A stretch of DNA of 64,000 nucleotides from Mycolicibacterium arabiense. GTDB taxonomy: Bacteria > Actinomycetota > Actinomycetes > Mycobacteriales > Mycobacteriaceae. The translations under genes were made by a program, and so were the position numbers. Below are positions 1-8,465 of this stretch, piece by piece. The stretch is taken from NCBI RefSeq assembly GCF_010731815.2, contig NZ_AP022593.1, positions 2,046,001-2,110,000 of the forward strand. Direction: 5' to 3'. Under the pieces are notes generated by a model. That model searched no databases. It was given only the letters and a program-made list of their open reading frames with translations, and was not told the origin of the DNA. The first letter of the stretch is position 1; every line of letters begins with the position of its first letter.

Positions 1-281
1 ATCTCCTGCTCGAGCTGCCCGGAGGACTGGCCTGCCCAGTCCGTTTCGCGGGTCCGCTGCGCGAGTCGCGCCAATGCGGGCGACTCCGCGGTCGTGCAAC
101 GATCCAGATACGGGTCCAGCCCGCCTGCCAGGTCGCGCACGCGGCGCATCCGGTCCAGCAGGTCCGTCGGCGCCCCGCCCCACGCCTCCAGCTCCGCGCA
201 CAGGTCCACCAATTCGGCGGCGACGATCGTCGTCGGCGTCACAGCGCGCGGTGGTGCCGGCGCAGTCTCCTGCGCAGCCAT
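1..281 (-). CDS. mysB: O-methyltransferase of mycosporine-like amino acid pathway (MysB type), 3' part missing
   Basis: Only the first 93 codons are in the window; the gene runs off the left edge. It starts with ATG four bases after the stop of the adjacent cyclase gene. The N-terminal helical region contains GGLDPYLDRCTTAESPAL and later GQLEQE, which I recognise from cyanobacterial MysB (compare AAGLDPYLDDCTTPES in the Anabaena protein). In that family the enzyme uses S-adenosylmethionine to methylate desmethyl-4-deoxygadusol to 4-deoxygadusol. The SAM-binding domain itself lies outside the window, so catalytic competence cannot be judged. Its position directly after a DDG synthase supports the call. 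It is expected to be cytoplasmic and co-transcribed with the cyclase. Confidence 0.8.
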   Translation of the reverse strand, partial: MAAQETAPAPPRAVTPTTIVAAELVDLCAELEAWGGAPTDLLDRMRRVRDLAGGLDPYLDRCTTAESPALARLAQRTRETDWAGQSSGQLEQE

Positions 282-285
282 GGCG

Positions 286-1512
286 TCAGGCATGGGAGGC
301 GGCGGGGGTGGCCGGTGTGAACATGTCGACACCGTCCCCGCCGCGATCGAACTCGAGGCACAGCTTCTTGTGCAACGTCAACGTGTCGGCGAGTTCGTCG
401 ACGGTGACGTCGTTGAGGAACCGGCAGTTCCCGATCGGATCGGGCACGGCGGCGCGGAGGATGCCGTCGCGGGTCTTCAGGATCGAGTCGGTGGCCGAGG
501 CCAGCAGACCGGCGGTGAGGTAGTCACTGTCGAGTGCCAGGCCGAGCGCACTCATCACGTTGAGCACCCGGTCGCGGTCCGTGGCCGAGATGAGGCCACG
601 CTGCTCGGCGAGCGTGGTCGACAACGCCATGTCGATGTTGATCGCGTGGCCGTGGAAGAACGGCGCCGGCGGCGTGAGTTCCAACGTGGGACTCCAGGTG
701 TGACCGAATGCGATCACCCGATCCAGGTCGATCTCGTGCAGGTTCGGCGCCTCGAGGTCCAGCATCGTGGCGATGGCCTCATAGGTGAGACGGTCACCGA
801 CCTGGCGCAGTTCCTCGGTGCCGTCGAGGTGGCCGAACCGGGTCCGCAGCAGATCTGCGCCGTGGCTTTCCAGCAGTCCGAAGATCTCGGCATTGCCGAC
901 GACGGCGATCTTGATCAACTCGGCCATGCCGTTGCGCACCTGATCCTCCGGCAGCGTGCGCAGAAAGGAGAAGTCGAGGAAGACCTTCTGCGAGGCGTGG
1001 TAGGCACCGAGGCGGTTCTTGTGCTTGCCGTGGTTGACGGCCACCTTGATCGACACACTGGCGTCGATCAGACCGATCAGCGTGGTCGGGATGCGAATGT
1101 AGGGCGTGTTGCGCCGGTAGCTCGCACACGCGAAACCCGCGACGTCGGTGGTCAATCCGCCACCGACGACCAGGACGGGCTCGGTGCGCACCAGACCGTA
1201 GGCATCGAACTCGCTGACGATGCGCTCGAACGTCTCCAGCGACTTCGCGGTCTCGCGGATCTGCACGGGGATGACCGTCAGCGTGAGACCGTGATGATCG
1301 AAGTAGGCGCGGATCTGCTCGCCGTAGATGCCGTAGACGCTTTCGTCGACGACCATCAGGACCCGGCCGTACGGGCGGTAGCAGTCGGCCAGCGCCTCCT
1401 GCTCGGGTGCGAAGATGCCGTCGACGTAGAGGAGGTCGTACTCGATCTTCTCGTAGCCCTCGACGTGAAACGCCCTGTCGCTGCTCGTCACTCGAGCTTG
1501 CATGTTGCTCAT
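286..1512 (-). CDS. mysA: desmethyl-4-deoxygadusol synthase (sedoheptulose-7-phosphate cyclase)
   Basis: This 408-residue protein belongs to the sugar-phosphate cyclase (dehydroquinate-synthase-like) superfamily. It has the NAD-binding [11 protein letters not shown] (residues 117-127) and the metal ligands E198, H271 and H287. Residues said to separate DDG synthase from 2-epi-5-epi-valiolone synthase are Glu254, Ala268 and Thr347 (DDGS) against Leu, Asp and His (EEVS). All three DDGS residues are present here at those exact positions, the last in KTRDG. The enzyme should convert sedoheptulose 7-phosphate to desmethyl-4-deoxygadusol, the first step to mycosporine-like amino acids. The start ATG has an AGGAG six bases upstream. 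It lies between the HAD-like gene and the O-methyltransferase on the same strand. An alternative reading as an EEVS is unlikely given these residues. Confidence 0.87.
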   Translation of the reverse strand: MSNMQARVTSSDRAFHVEGYEKIEYDLLYVDGIFAPEQEALADCYRPYGRVLMVVDESVYGIYGEQIRAYFDHHGLTLTVIPVQIRETAKSLETFERIVSEFDAYGLVRTEPVLVVGGGLTTDVAGFACASYRRNTPYIRIPTTLIGLIDASVSIKVAVNHGKHKNRLGAYHASQKVFLDFSFLRTLPEDQVRNGMAELIKIAVVGNAEIFGLLESHGADLLRTRFGHLDGTEELRQVGDRLTYEAIATMLDLEAPNLHEIDLDRVIAFGHTWSPTLELTPPAPFFHGHAINIDMALSTTLAEQRGLISATDRDRVLNVMSALGLALDSDYLTAGLLASATDSILKTRDGILRAAVPDPIGNCRFLNDVTVDELADTLTLHKKLCLEFDRGGDGVDMFTPATPAASHA

Positions 1513-1546
1513 CGGGTTCTCCTAGTCTCGGTTGGTCGGTCCGCGA

Positions 1547-2212
1547 TCAGGCGCGGGTCAGCTCGACGATGCGGTCGGCGTCGAGCGCGTCGACGGTCTC
1601 GGCGGCCGCGCTGAAGTCACCGCCGGAGGTGTTCTGGTTGGGGAAGGCGACACAGGTGACGCCGGCGTTCGCGGCGGCCTGCACGCCACCCACGTTGTCC
1701 TCGATCGCGACGGCGCTCGAAGCGTCCTCGCCGAGCTCTTCGAGGGCGAAGAGGTATGACGCAGGGTCGGGCTTGGTCTGATCGACCGACGAGCTGTCGA
1801 CCACCAGGTCGAAGGCGTCCGCGTTGAGCTTGCGCTGCAGGGCGGCGAGCAGCGCGGACACGTTCTCGGTCGACGTGGTGGTGACCAGTCCGAGCTTGTA
1901 GCCCTCGTGCTTGGCCCGTTCCATGGTGCGGACGACACCGGGACGCGGTTCCACGTCCTCGTCGTTGAGCAGCTTGCGGAAGATCTCGGACTTGGTGGCG
2001 TGGATGGCCGACGAATCGACGTCCTGGCCGCGCGACGCCGCATAGTCCGCGACTCGCTGGGCGCCGCCGTTGGAGCCGAGCATGGCGGAGTAGTCGTCCT
2101 GGGACCAGTCCCAGTCCAGCCCGTGGCTGGCGAACGCTTCGTTGAACGCGCGGCGCTGGAGTTCCGAGGTGTCGGCGAGGGTGCTGATGGATCCGAACAA
2201 GATTGCGGACAT
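1547..2212 (-). CDS. HAD-superfamily (CbbY/beta-PGM-like) protein with degenerate motif I
   Basis: The protein has 221 residues and the fold signature of subfamily IA HAD phosphatases. Motif II is GLVTTTS, motif III is the lysine in QTKPDP, and motif IV is AIEDNVGG. Motif I, normally DxDGTL, reads FGSISTL, so both catalytic aspartates (nucleophile and acid/base) are replaced by Gly and Ile. The neighbouring LADTSELQRRAFNEAF keeps the normal cap junction. Standard phosphoaspartate catalysis is therefore not expected; it may bind a sugar phosphate or have a repurposed activity. It is the first gene of the minus-strand cluster with the DDG synthase (34 bp gap) and diverges from a TetR regulator. 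Whether it acts in that pathway is unknown. Confidence 0.75.
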   Translation of the reverse strand: MSAILFGSISTLADTSELQRRAFNEAFASHGLDWDWSQDDYSAMLGSNGGAQRVADYAASRGQDVDSSAIHATKSEIFRKLLNDEDVEPRPGVVRTMERAKHEGYKLGLVTTTSTENVSALLAALQRKLNADAFDLVVDSSSVDQTKPDPASYLFALEELGEDASSAVAIEDNVGGVQAAANAGVTCVAFPNQNTSGGDFSAAAETVDALDADRIVELTRA

Positions 2213-2322
2213 TGATGGCCTTTCGCTCGACGCATGGCGTCTTCTGATGGTTGACGCGACGCGAACCCACTCACCCGACCCGCATCCCGCGCCGTGAATC
2301 CCCGGTCCAATACTGCGCTAAA

Positions 2323-2366
2323 CGTCCAATTATGAACATTCATGTCATTATTGAACAGAGCGTCCA
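2323..2366. promoter_or_regulatory. candidate operator between HAD-like gene and divergent tetR
   Basis: In the 202-bp divergent intergenic region, CGTCCA (2323-2328) and TGAACA (2333-2338) are followed by TGAACA (2352-2357) and CGTCCA (2361-2366), so two word pairs are arranged in mirrored order. The centre also holds the perfect palindrome ATGAACATTCAT (2332-2343). The stretch is AT-rich compared with its surroundings. It is a plausible binding site for the adjacent TetR protein, but this is inference from position and symmetry only. Confidence 0.35.
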
Positions 2367-2414
2367 TTAGGTAGCTTGTGCCATTCGGTGCACACGACGG
2401 CGAGGAGGTGGCCC

Positions 2415-2987
2415 GTGACACCTCCCGACCGATCCGAATCGGCCGATTCAGGACAGGACGCCCGGGTGGCCCGTACGCGTGCCGACGTATCCCGCGCCGC
2501 CCTACAAGTCCTCACCAGCGAGGGCGCCGACGCGCTGACCCACGCGCACGTCGCCGAGATCGCCGGTTATTCGAAGACCACGCTGTACACCCACTGGCCC
2601 TCGCGGGTAGAGCTGATCATGCTGGCGCTCGACGCGATGGGCGAGTTCCCGCATCAGGAACCCACCGGCGACCTGCGCGCCGACCTCATCGGCGAACTGC
2701 GCGTCTTCCGGCAGGCCGTGACGGACTTCCGGCTCGACCAGATCCTGTCGGTAATGGCCCAGTGGGCCTCAGTCGACGACATGGCCGCAATCCGGGACCG
2801 CATCAACGGTGACGGCCAGCGGCCGATCCGCACCATGCTGAGCCAGGTGTTCGAAGGGCCCAGACTGCAGGCGGCCACCTCGATGATCTCCGGCGTGGTG
2901 GCCTGCCCGACGGTGATGTTCGGCGCGCTTCCCGACGACGACGTCATCGAAGCGGCAGTGGACCTGGTGTTGAAGGGCGCGCGCTAG
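2415..2987 (+). CDS. TetR-family transcriptional regulator
   Basis: This 190-residue protein has an N-terminal TetR helix-turn-helix (ARTRADVSRAALQVL, then VAEIAGYSKTTLYTHWPSR) and an all-helical ligand domain. I chose the GTG at 2415 because AGGAGG (2403-2408) lies six bases before it; an upstream TTG at 2376 has no such site. It is transcribed away from the HAD/DDG synthase cluster and probably controls that cluster, itself, or both through the symmetrical sequence between them. Its stop overlaps the stop of the convergent lipase gene by three bases. The ligand is unknown. Confidence 0.85.
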   Translation: MTPPDRSESADSGQDARVARTRADVSRAALQVLTSEGADALTHAHVAEIAGYSKTTLYTHWPSRVELIMLALDAMGEFPHQEPTGDLRADLIGELRVFRQAVTDFRLDQILSVMAQWASVDDMAAIRDRINGDGQRPIRTMLSQVFEGPRLQAATSMISGVVACPTVMFGALPDDDVIEAAVDLVLKGAR

Positions 2988-4300
2988 AACTGGCCGCAGT
3001 TGGGCGTCGTCGGCAGACCGTTGAACCGATCGGCAATCCACTGCATGGCCCGTTCGCCGTCGACCAGCATCGGCAGGGCGTGGTTGACGACGGCCTTGTT
3101 GAGGAACGGCGGCTGTTCGTTGGTCCAGAACTGGACGTCGGCGCCGTGGCCGCACCAGTCACGGCCGAGTTGATTGGAGGCAGTCCACGGCACCAGCGGG
3201 TCGAATCGGTTGCTGAGGATCAGCGCGGGCGCATTCGGCGTGAGCTTGCCGATGCGCTGCATGTCGAACAGCGTCTTGAACGGCTCCTGCTCCACTGTCG
3301 CGAAGATGTCGTCGTTGAAGTAGGGCTGCAGGTGCCGGAACATGAACTTGGTGGCCGTTTCGGCGACGCACTGATCCTGGACCTTCGCCAGCATGTCGGC
3401 GCCACGCGGGGTGAGCTTGTCCCGGATCGTCTGCGCGAACTCCGGGTACGTCGTGATGACCGAGTTGAGCGCGTATCCGACCACGCCCACCAGCGCGCTG
3501 CCGTCGGCGTAGGGGAACAGTTCCTTCAGGTCGGCCGGGGGCGCACCCGCGTAGGTTCCGACGACGTGCAGCTCCGGCGCGTAGGACGACGCGAGTTCTG
3601 CGGCCGACGCTGCCGCGCCGCCGCCCTGGGAGTAGCCCCAAAACGCCAGCGGCCCATCCGGGTTCAACGAGGTCTCCGGCAAGCGCATGGCCGCCCGGCC
3701 CGCGTCGAGCATCGCGTTGCCCTGCGCGACGCGGTTGACGTAGGTATGCAGGCCCGGGGTGCCGAGGCCCTGGTAGTCGGTCATCACGATCGCGAAGCCC
3801 CGCGCCACCATGGTCGCGACGAACAGTTCCTCGTAGTTGAACGCGATGTCGAGATACGGCGAGAAGTGAATGCCCTGATTGAACTGCCGTGACGGCGCGC
3901 ACTGGTCGCCCTGCCCTTGGGTGCCGGGGCCGTAGACGATCAGCGGCCGCGGACCCTGCCCCGGCCAGTCGTTGAACGGTTCGAAGTAGGTTCCGGTGAC
4001 CGCCATCGGATTGCCGCGGGCGTCGGTGCTGCGGTACATGATTCGGGTGCCGGTGGCCATGATCGCCCCGAGCTGACCAGACGGCTCGAGCACCAGGCGC
4101 GACGGCTCCGAGCGCACCACGTCGCCCGGCCTGCCGGGCGGCAACGGGTCCGGCGGCGTGTAGAACGCCAAGTACTCGTCCTCGTTGTACTTGGGGTCAC
4201 GAACGTCGTTGGTCGGATCCGGCTCCGCGTATGCCGAGGGCAGTGCCCCCAGAGTTCCGAACAGCAGCGCGACGACGACGACCCCCAGTAACCGACCCAT
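2984..4300 (-). CDS. secreted LIP-family lipase/esterase (alpha/beta hydrolase)
   Basis: The protein has 438 residues with a Sec signal peptide (hydrophobic residues 4-20, likely cleavage after AYA at 25). The fold is that of the secretory lipase (LIP, PF03583) family, as in mycobacterial Rv1592c-type proteins. The nucleophile is Ser224 in GYSQGGG, the acid is probably the Asp in NRFDPLVPW, and the base is the His in VVNHALP. Expected activity is hydrolysis of acyl esters outside the membrane. The start ATG at 4300 is where the signal peptide begins, and a TACGGT hexamer lies 9 nt upstream, so the leader would be very short. It is a distant paralogue of the five LIP genes at 35-44 kb but belongs to a different branch and stands alone here. 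The 112-bp gap upstream (4301-4412) shows nothing else. Confidence 0.87.
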   Translation of the reverse strand: MGRLLGVVVVALLFGTLGALPSAYAEPDPTNDVRDPKYNEDEYLAFYTPPDPLPPGRPGDVVRSEPSRLVLEPSGQLGAIMATGTRIMYRSTDARGNPMAVTGTYFEPFNDWPGQGPRPLIVYGPGTQGQGDQCAPSRQFNQGIHFSPYLDIAFNYEELFVATMVARGFAIVMTDYQGLGTPGLHTYVNRVAQGNAMLDAGRAAMRLPETSLNPDGPLAFWGYSQGGGAAASAAELASSYAPELHVVGTYAGAPPADLKELFPYADGSALVGVVGYALNSVITTYPEFAQTIRDKLTPRGADMLAKVQDQCVAETATKFMFRHLQPYFNDDIFATVEQEPFKTLFDMQRIGKLTPNAPALILSNRFDPLVPWTASNQLGRDWCGHGADVQFWTNEQPPFLNKAVVNHALPMLVDGERAMQWIADRFNGLPTTPNCGQF

Positions 4301-4412
4301 GATGGCCGAACCGTAACAAATCACGCCGCTTATGTAATGGCTTCGTCCCATTGCTCGACTTCTGAACCGTGAAAGTCGTTGTCGTCGAACGAGGTTGTGA
4401 CCATTTTGCCAA

Positions 4413-4688
4413 TTACGAGCACAGGTCGGGGACGACGGCAAACAGCGGCCACAGCGACGCGACCAGCCCGAACGCGACGAGGTCGGCGGCCGCGGGGAGC
4501 AGCGGTTGCAACTGCTTCTCGAGCGCGGTGATGGTCTCGTAGCGAAGCAGTGAGTAGCCAAGACCGATCAGGATGTGCGGAATCGCCAGCCACAACCCGA
4601 ACTCGACCATCGCCTCGACGCTCACCTTGCGGCCGAGGAGTCGACGCGCGCGGCTGCGGACCGGCTGATGCGCTTCTCGAGTCTTCAA
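4413..4688 (-). CDS. small membrane protein of unknown function
   Basis: The product has 91 residues with two hydrophobic stretches (about residues 29-48, FGLWLAIPHILIGLGYSLL, and 66-88) and a basic N-terminus. The start is TTG, three bases after the stop of the MpaB-like gene, so it is probably translated by coupling. I do not recognise a family. A similar small membrane protein lies on the other side of the MpaB-like gene, so the three may form one unit. The start codon is uncertain; a GTG at about residue 23 is an alternative. Confidence 0.5.
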   Translation of the reverse strand: MKTREAHQPVRSRARRLLGRKVSVEAMVEFGLWLAIPHILIGLGYSLLRYETITALEKQLQPLLPAAADLVAFGLVASLWPLFAVVPDLCS

Positions 4689-4691
4689 CTG

Positions 4692-5603
4692 TCACACCAA
4701 TCTTCGGTGGGTACGGATCCGGCGACGCACGTCGGCCAGCAGGAGGAGACTGCCGCCCTGGCGGACGAACTCCGGCAGGAATCGGTTCGCGAAGGCGACG
4801 GTCAGGAACAACCGCTCGAAGACGAACTGCCGTCCGCTCCCCCAGCCCAGCCCAAGTGCATCGCGGAACACGGGTGCGAGGAAACCCGCGGTGAGGAATT
4901 TCAGCAACGGCCGCATCGATAGCCGCAGAACGGGATTGACCATCACTAGGTTCAGCAGGTCCTGCAGATACGTCTGCACGACGGCGTCGACGGTGACGCG
5001 TCGGCAGGCATCCACCCAGTAGTCGTCGAACTGGGCACGGGTGGCCGGCCACTGATCGTCGGTGACCTGCAGCGTGGTGCCGAGCGGCCATGCCGACAGA
5101 TAGAACTGCTCGGACTGCTCGGGCGTCATCACCCCCCGGAGCAGTTGATAGGTGTCCTCGAGGCCGACGAACAGGCATGCAGCGACCCACATCTGAAGTT
5201 CGCGGTCGAACGCGCTGTAGCGCACCGGACTCGCCGTCGTCGACGTCACCTCCCGGTGGACGCCGTCGACCGCAGCCTTGAACGCGACGCGATCGTCGTC
5301 GGAACCCAGCAGTGCCACTGCGAGGTACTGGAACGTCGTGCGCGCCCGCTTCCACGGGTGTACGAGCAGGTTGCCGGATTCGACTCGACTCTCGACCACG
5401 CCGTACCCGACCTGCGGCCGGGCCAACTGCATGACGACGTTGGCGGCGCCGGCGGCGAAGGCCCAGAAGTCCATGGCATCGGACGCGGTGACATCGTCGT
5501 CCGTCCAACGTGCGGTGCGGCGACCGATCGCGATGCGGCACTGCTCCAGCGTGAGATCTGGCCTGGCAGAGTATGATTCGTCGCCGACGGGATCAACGGA
5601 CAC
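4692..5603 (-). CDS. MpaB-type oxygenase family protein (DUF2236)
   Basis: The protein has 303 residues and matches the DUF2236/MpaB' family, which includes the rubber oxygenase Lcp and the fungal MpaB oxygenase. Visible family features are DFWAFAAGAANVVMQLARPQVGYGVVES near residue 50, the VHPWKRARTTFQY segment with its His-Arg pair, FDRELQMWVAACLF and DDYW. Members bind haem b and some cleave C=C bonds; the substrate here is unknown. It starts with GTG six bases after the upstream small membrane gene and is followed at once by another. Mycobacteria carry many paralogues, so no specific role is proposed. Confidence 0.8.
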   Translation of the reverse strand: MSVDPVGDESYSARPDLTLEQCRIAIGRRTARWTDDDVTASDAMDFWAFAAGAANVVMQLARPQVGYGVVESRVESGNLLVHPWKRARTTFQYLAVALLGSDDDRVAFKAAVDGVHREVTSTTASPVRYSAFDRELQMWVAACLFVGLEDTYQLLRGVMTPEQSEQFYLSAWPLGTTLQVTDDQWPATRAQFDDYWVDACRRVTVDAVVQTYLQDLLNLVMVNPVLRLSMRPLLKFLTAGFLAPVFRDALGLGWGSGRQFVFERLFLTVAFANRFLPEFVRQGGSLLLLADVRRRIRTHRRLV

Positions 5604-5609
5604 GGGTCG

Positions 5610-5837
5610 TCACACCACGCAGGCGCCGACGAGGAGCAACGGCCACGCCAGCACGCTGCCCACGACCGACACCACCAGCCCGATGCCGGTCAACCCGGCG
5701 AAGCGGTCGGCGTGGAACAGTGTCCACGCCACGCCGAGGATCGCGTACGGCGCGTTGACGATCACCGCCAGACCGATCCACTCGGCGACCGTCATCTCCT
5801 TGCGCAGCAGTGCGCGCGCACTCTCGTATGCGTCCAC
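5610..5837 (-). CDS. small two-helix membrane protein
   Basis: The product has 75 residues with two predicted membrane segments (about 18-40 and 50-72). The GTG start at 5837 has GGGGGAG five bases upstream. It is the first gene of a three-gene unit with the MpaB-type protein. No family is recognised. Both small membrane proteins in this unit could anchor or supply electrons to the oxygenase, but nothing in the sequence, such as cysteines or haem motifs, shows this. Confidence 0.55.
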   Translation of the reverse strand: MDAYESARALLRKEMTVAEWIGLAVIVNAPYAILGVAWTLFHADRFAGLTGIGLVVSVVGSVLAWPLLLVGACVV

Positions 5838-5939
5838 GACGTCTCCCCCGGCTCTCGACTGACCGCTATGTTAATGATCATTCCGGACCGCGAGGTCGGT
5901 TCGACCGCATCCGATGGTCGATTCACCCACACAACGGAA

Positions 5940-5970
5940 AGCCCCCGGCACACGATGTGTGCCAGGGGCT
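5940..5970 (-). terminator. strong hairpin terminator of sahH
   Basis: Two 14-base arms (5940-5953 and 5957-5970) pair with a single mismatch around the loop GAT. Read on the minus strand, the hairpin is followed by TTTCCGTT. It lies 40 bp after the sahH stop codon and before the small membrane gene, so it should end sahH transcription. Confidence 0.8.
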
Positions 5971-6009
5971 CTCTGTGAGACGGCGCTCGCCAGTGTTGCG
6001 GCGAGACGA

Positions 6010-7476
6010 TCAGTAGCGGTAGTGCTCCGGCTTGTACGGGCCCTCGACGTCGACGCCGATGTACTCGGCCTGCTCCTTGGTGAGGCGGGTCAGCGACCCA
6101 CCGAGTGCTTCGACGTGGATCTTCGCGACCTTCTCGTCGAGGTGCTTGGCCAGGCGGTACACCTCGTTGTCGTACTCGTCGTTCTTGGTCCACAGCTCGA
6201 TCTGAGCGATGACCTGGTTCGAGAAGCTATTGCTCATCACGAACGACGGGTGTCCGGTCGCGTTGCCCAGGTTCAGCAGACGACCCTCGGACAGCACGAT
6301 GATCGAATGGCCGTCGGGGAAGACGAACTCGTCGACCTGCGGCTTGATGTTGATCCGGCGGATGTCCGGGTCACGCTCGAGGCGCGCCATCTCGATCTCG
6401 TCGTCGAAGTGACCGATGTTGCCCAGGATGGCCTGGTGCTTCATCGACCGCATGTGGTCGAGGGTGATGATGCCCTGGTTGCCGGTAGCGGTGATGATGA
6501 TGTCGGCCCAGCCCACGGCCTCTTCGACGGTCTTGACCTCGAAGCCGTCCATCAGCGCCTGCAGGGCGTTGATGGGGTCGATCTCGGTGACCGCGACGCG
6601 CGCACCCTGCGCCTTGAGCGCCTCGGCGCAGCCCTTGCCGACGTCGCCGTAACCGCACACCAGCGCTGCCTTGCCGCCGATGAGGACGTCGGTGCCGCGG
6701 TTGATGCCGTCGATGAGCGAGTGCCGGGTGCCGTACTTGTTGTCGAACTTGCTCTTGGTGACGGAGTCGTTGACGTTGATCGCCGGGAACGCCAGGTCAC
6801 CCGCGGCGGCGAACTGGTAGAGCCGCAGCACGCCGGTGGTGGTCTCCTCGGTGACGCCCTGGACCGAATCGGCAATCTTGGTCCACTTGCCCTTGTCGGT
6901 CTCGAACCGGTTGCGCAGCAGGTTCAGGAACACCTTGTACTCGTCGGACGCGTCCTCCTCGTCCGGGGGCACGACGCCGGCCTTCTCGAACTGTGCGCCG
7001 CGCAGCACCAGCATGGTGGCGTCGCCGCCGTCGTCGAGGATCATGTTCGCGGGCTCGTTCGGCCAGGTCAGCATCTGCTCGGCCGCCCACCAGTACTCCT
7101 CGAGCGACTCACCCTTCCACGCGAACACGGGGACGCCCTTGGGCTCCTCGGGCGTGCCGTGCGGCCCGACGACCGTCGCCGCAGCGGCGTGGTCCTGGGT
7201 GGAGAAGATGTTGCAGGAGGCCCAGCGGACCTCGGCGCCGAGCGCCACCAGCGTCTCGATGAGCACGGCGGTCTGGATCGTCATGTGCAGCGAGCCGGAG
7301 ACCCGGGCGCCCTTGAGCGGCAGAACCTCGGAGTACTCGCGGCGCAGCGCCATCAGACCGGGCATCTCGTGCTCGGCCAGACGGATCTCCTTGCGACCGA
7401 ACTCGGCCAGCGAGAGGTCCGCCACCTTGAAGTCGATCCCGTTGCGTACGTCGGCGGTCAATGTTGGTGCAGTCAT
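6010..7476 (-). CDS. sahH: adenosylhomocysteinase
   Basis: This NAD-dependent S-adenosylhomocysteine hydrolase splits SAH into adenosine and homocysteine and keeps methyltransferases from being product-inhibited. It has 488 residues, close to other mycobacterial SahH proteins (about 495). Recognisable features are the N-terminal substrate-binding domain, the NAD-binding segment [16 protein letters not shown], the HFDDEIEM region, and the C-terminal KPEHYRY that reaches the neighbouring subunit. The actinobacterial insert of about 40 residues is present (the [14 protein letters not shown] region). The start ATG has AAGGGA upstream. In M. tuberculosis it is followed by tmk; here accessory genes lie downstream instead. 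The 120 bp upstream shows no recognisable riboswitch. Confidence 0.97.
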   Translation of the reverse strand: MTAPTLTADVRNGIDFKVADLSLAEFGRKEIRLAEHEMPGLMALRREYSEVLPLKGARVSGSLHMTIQTAVLIETLVALGAEVRWASCNIFSTQDHAAAATVVGPHGTPEEPKGVPVFAWKGESLEEYWWAAEQMLTWPNEPANMILDDGGDATMLVLRGAQFEKAGVVPPDEEDASDEYKVFLNLLRNRFETDKGKWTKIADSVQGVTEETTTGVLRLYQFAAAGDLAFPAINVNDSVTKSKFDNKYGTRHSLIDGINRGTDVLIGGKAALVCGYGDVGKGCAEALKAQGARVAVTEIDPINALQALMDGFEVKTVEEAVGWADIIITATGNQGIITLDHMRSMKHQAILGNIGHFDDEIEMARLERDPDIRRINIKPQVDEFVFPDGHSIIVLSEGRLLNLGNATGHPSFVMSNSFSNQVIAQIELWTKNDEYDNEVYRLAKHLDEKVAKIHVEALGGSLTRLTKEQAEYIGVDVEGPYKPEHYRY

Positions 7477-7596
7477 GTAGATGTCCCTTTTGTTCGTGAG
7501 TCGTGCCGTGGGCGCGCGGAAGCGTGCAACGGCAACAGCAAGTAGACACCCTCGGCCTGCGGGCTCGCGGGACAGGCGACTGAAGCGCTCTGCCGG

Positions 7597-8271
7597 CTAA
7601 GGGGTATCTATGACACCGTAGCGTTCGGCGAACGGTGTCATCAATCTGGCCAGGTCACGCGCCACGTCGTGATTGGCTTCCGGCGGCATCGACACGTAGC
7701 TCATGGCCAACCGCACGATGGCGCGGGCGAGGACGCCGGAGTCCTCCTCGCTGGCGCGGACCCAGCTGTGCATGAAGGTCGACGTCAGCCGTTCCGAGCA
7801 GCGCGTGATGATCGGCGCACTGTCGGTGGTGATGATCTGCAGCAGGTCCGGCTTGGCCACGCCGGTCAGCAGCGAGATGACCAACGGGTCGGAGGCGGAC
7901 TCGGCGAAGAACGCCCGGAAACCCTCGAGGAACGCGGTGTGTATGTTTCCGACGTTTCCGTCGATCGCGTGGTCCACGGCGTCGACCAGGCGATCGGCCA
8001 GGCGTAGGGCGTACCCCTCGGCGAGGCCCTGTCGCGACCCGAACTCGTTGTAGATCGTCTGCCTGCTGATGCCTGCCGCCTTGGCGACGTCCGACAGCGT
8101 GATCGACGACCAGTCGCGGGACAGCAACAACTCCCGCATGCCATCGAGGATCGAGTCGCGCAGCAGCACCCGGGACGCCTCGGCGTACGGCACCCTCTGG
8201 GCCGAACGACGGTCACGGTCTGCACTCACACGGGCGACAGTATCCGTTTCGGGCGCCAGGGACGTCGTCAC
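7597..8271 (-). CDS. TetR-family regulator of the alkane hydroxylase operon (Rv3249c type)
   Basis: The protein has 224 residues with a TetR HTH at about 45-90 (ITLSDVAKAAGISRQTIYNEFGSRQGL) and a helical ligand domain. It starts with GTG 13 bp after the rubB stop and is the last gene of the alkB-rubA-rubB-tetR operon, the arrangement found in M. tuberculosis. By analogy with that operon it probably represses alkB and responds to a fatty acid or alkane-derived ligand. The best candidate operator is the palindrome in the alkB promoter. Confidence 0.9.
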   Translation of the reverse strand: MTTSLAPETDTVARVSADRDRRSAQRVPYAEASRVLLRDSILDGMRELLLSRDWSSITLSDVAKAAGISRQTIYNEFGSRQGLAEGYALRLADRLVDAVDHAIDGNVGNIHTAFLEGFRAFFAESASDPLVISLLTGVAKPDLLQIITTDSAPIITRCSERLTSTFMHSWVRASEEDSGVLARAIVRLAMSYVSMPPEANHDVARDLARLMTPFAERYGVIDTP

Positions 8272-8284
8272 CGCCGCGTCGCGT

Positions 8285-8464
8285 TCACGGCCTGGCGACC
8301 TCGATCATCTCGAAGTCGGACTTGGCCGCACCGCAATCCGGGCAGCTCCAGTCCTCGGGGATGTCGTCCCACCGGGTGCCCGGCGCGATGCCGTCCTCCG
8401 GCCAGCCCTTCTCCTCGTCGTACTCGAAACCGCATTGCACGCAGACGAACAACTTGTAATCCAT
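8285..8464 (-). CDS. rubB: rubredoxin RubB
   Basis: This 59-residue protein starts [18 protein letters not shown] and carries two rubredoxin knuckles, CVQCG and CPDCG, that bind one iron through four cysteines. It passes electrons from rubredoxin reductase to the membrane alkane hydroxylase. The ATG is two bases after the rubA stop. Alkane-type rubredoxins of this length with [13 protein letters not shown] are AlkG2-like. It is too short for most gene finders but unmistakable. Confidence 0.93.
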   Translation of the reverse strand: MDYKLFVCVQCGFEYDEEKGWPEDGIAPGTRWDDIPEDWSCPDCGAAKSDFEMIEVARP

Positions 8465-8465
8465 G

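Noticed and set aside
286..1512. Reading the cyclase as 2-epi-5-epi-valiolone synthase or dehydroquinate synthase
   Set aside because: The EEVS residues (Leu, Asp, His) are replaced by Glu254, Ala268 and Thr347, and the neighbour is a MysB-type methyltransferase.
94..1614. A 506-codon open frame on the plus strand opposite the DDG synthase
   Set aside because: Its translation is low-complexity Arg/Val/Glu-rich sequence typical of the antisense frame in GC-rich coding DNA, while the minus strand encodes a well conserved enzyme.
7477..7596. Possible SAH riboswitch before sahH
   Set aside because: I could not find the conserved helices or core of the SAH riboswitch in these 120 bp; a normal ribosome-binding site precedes the start.
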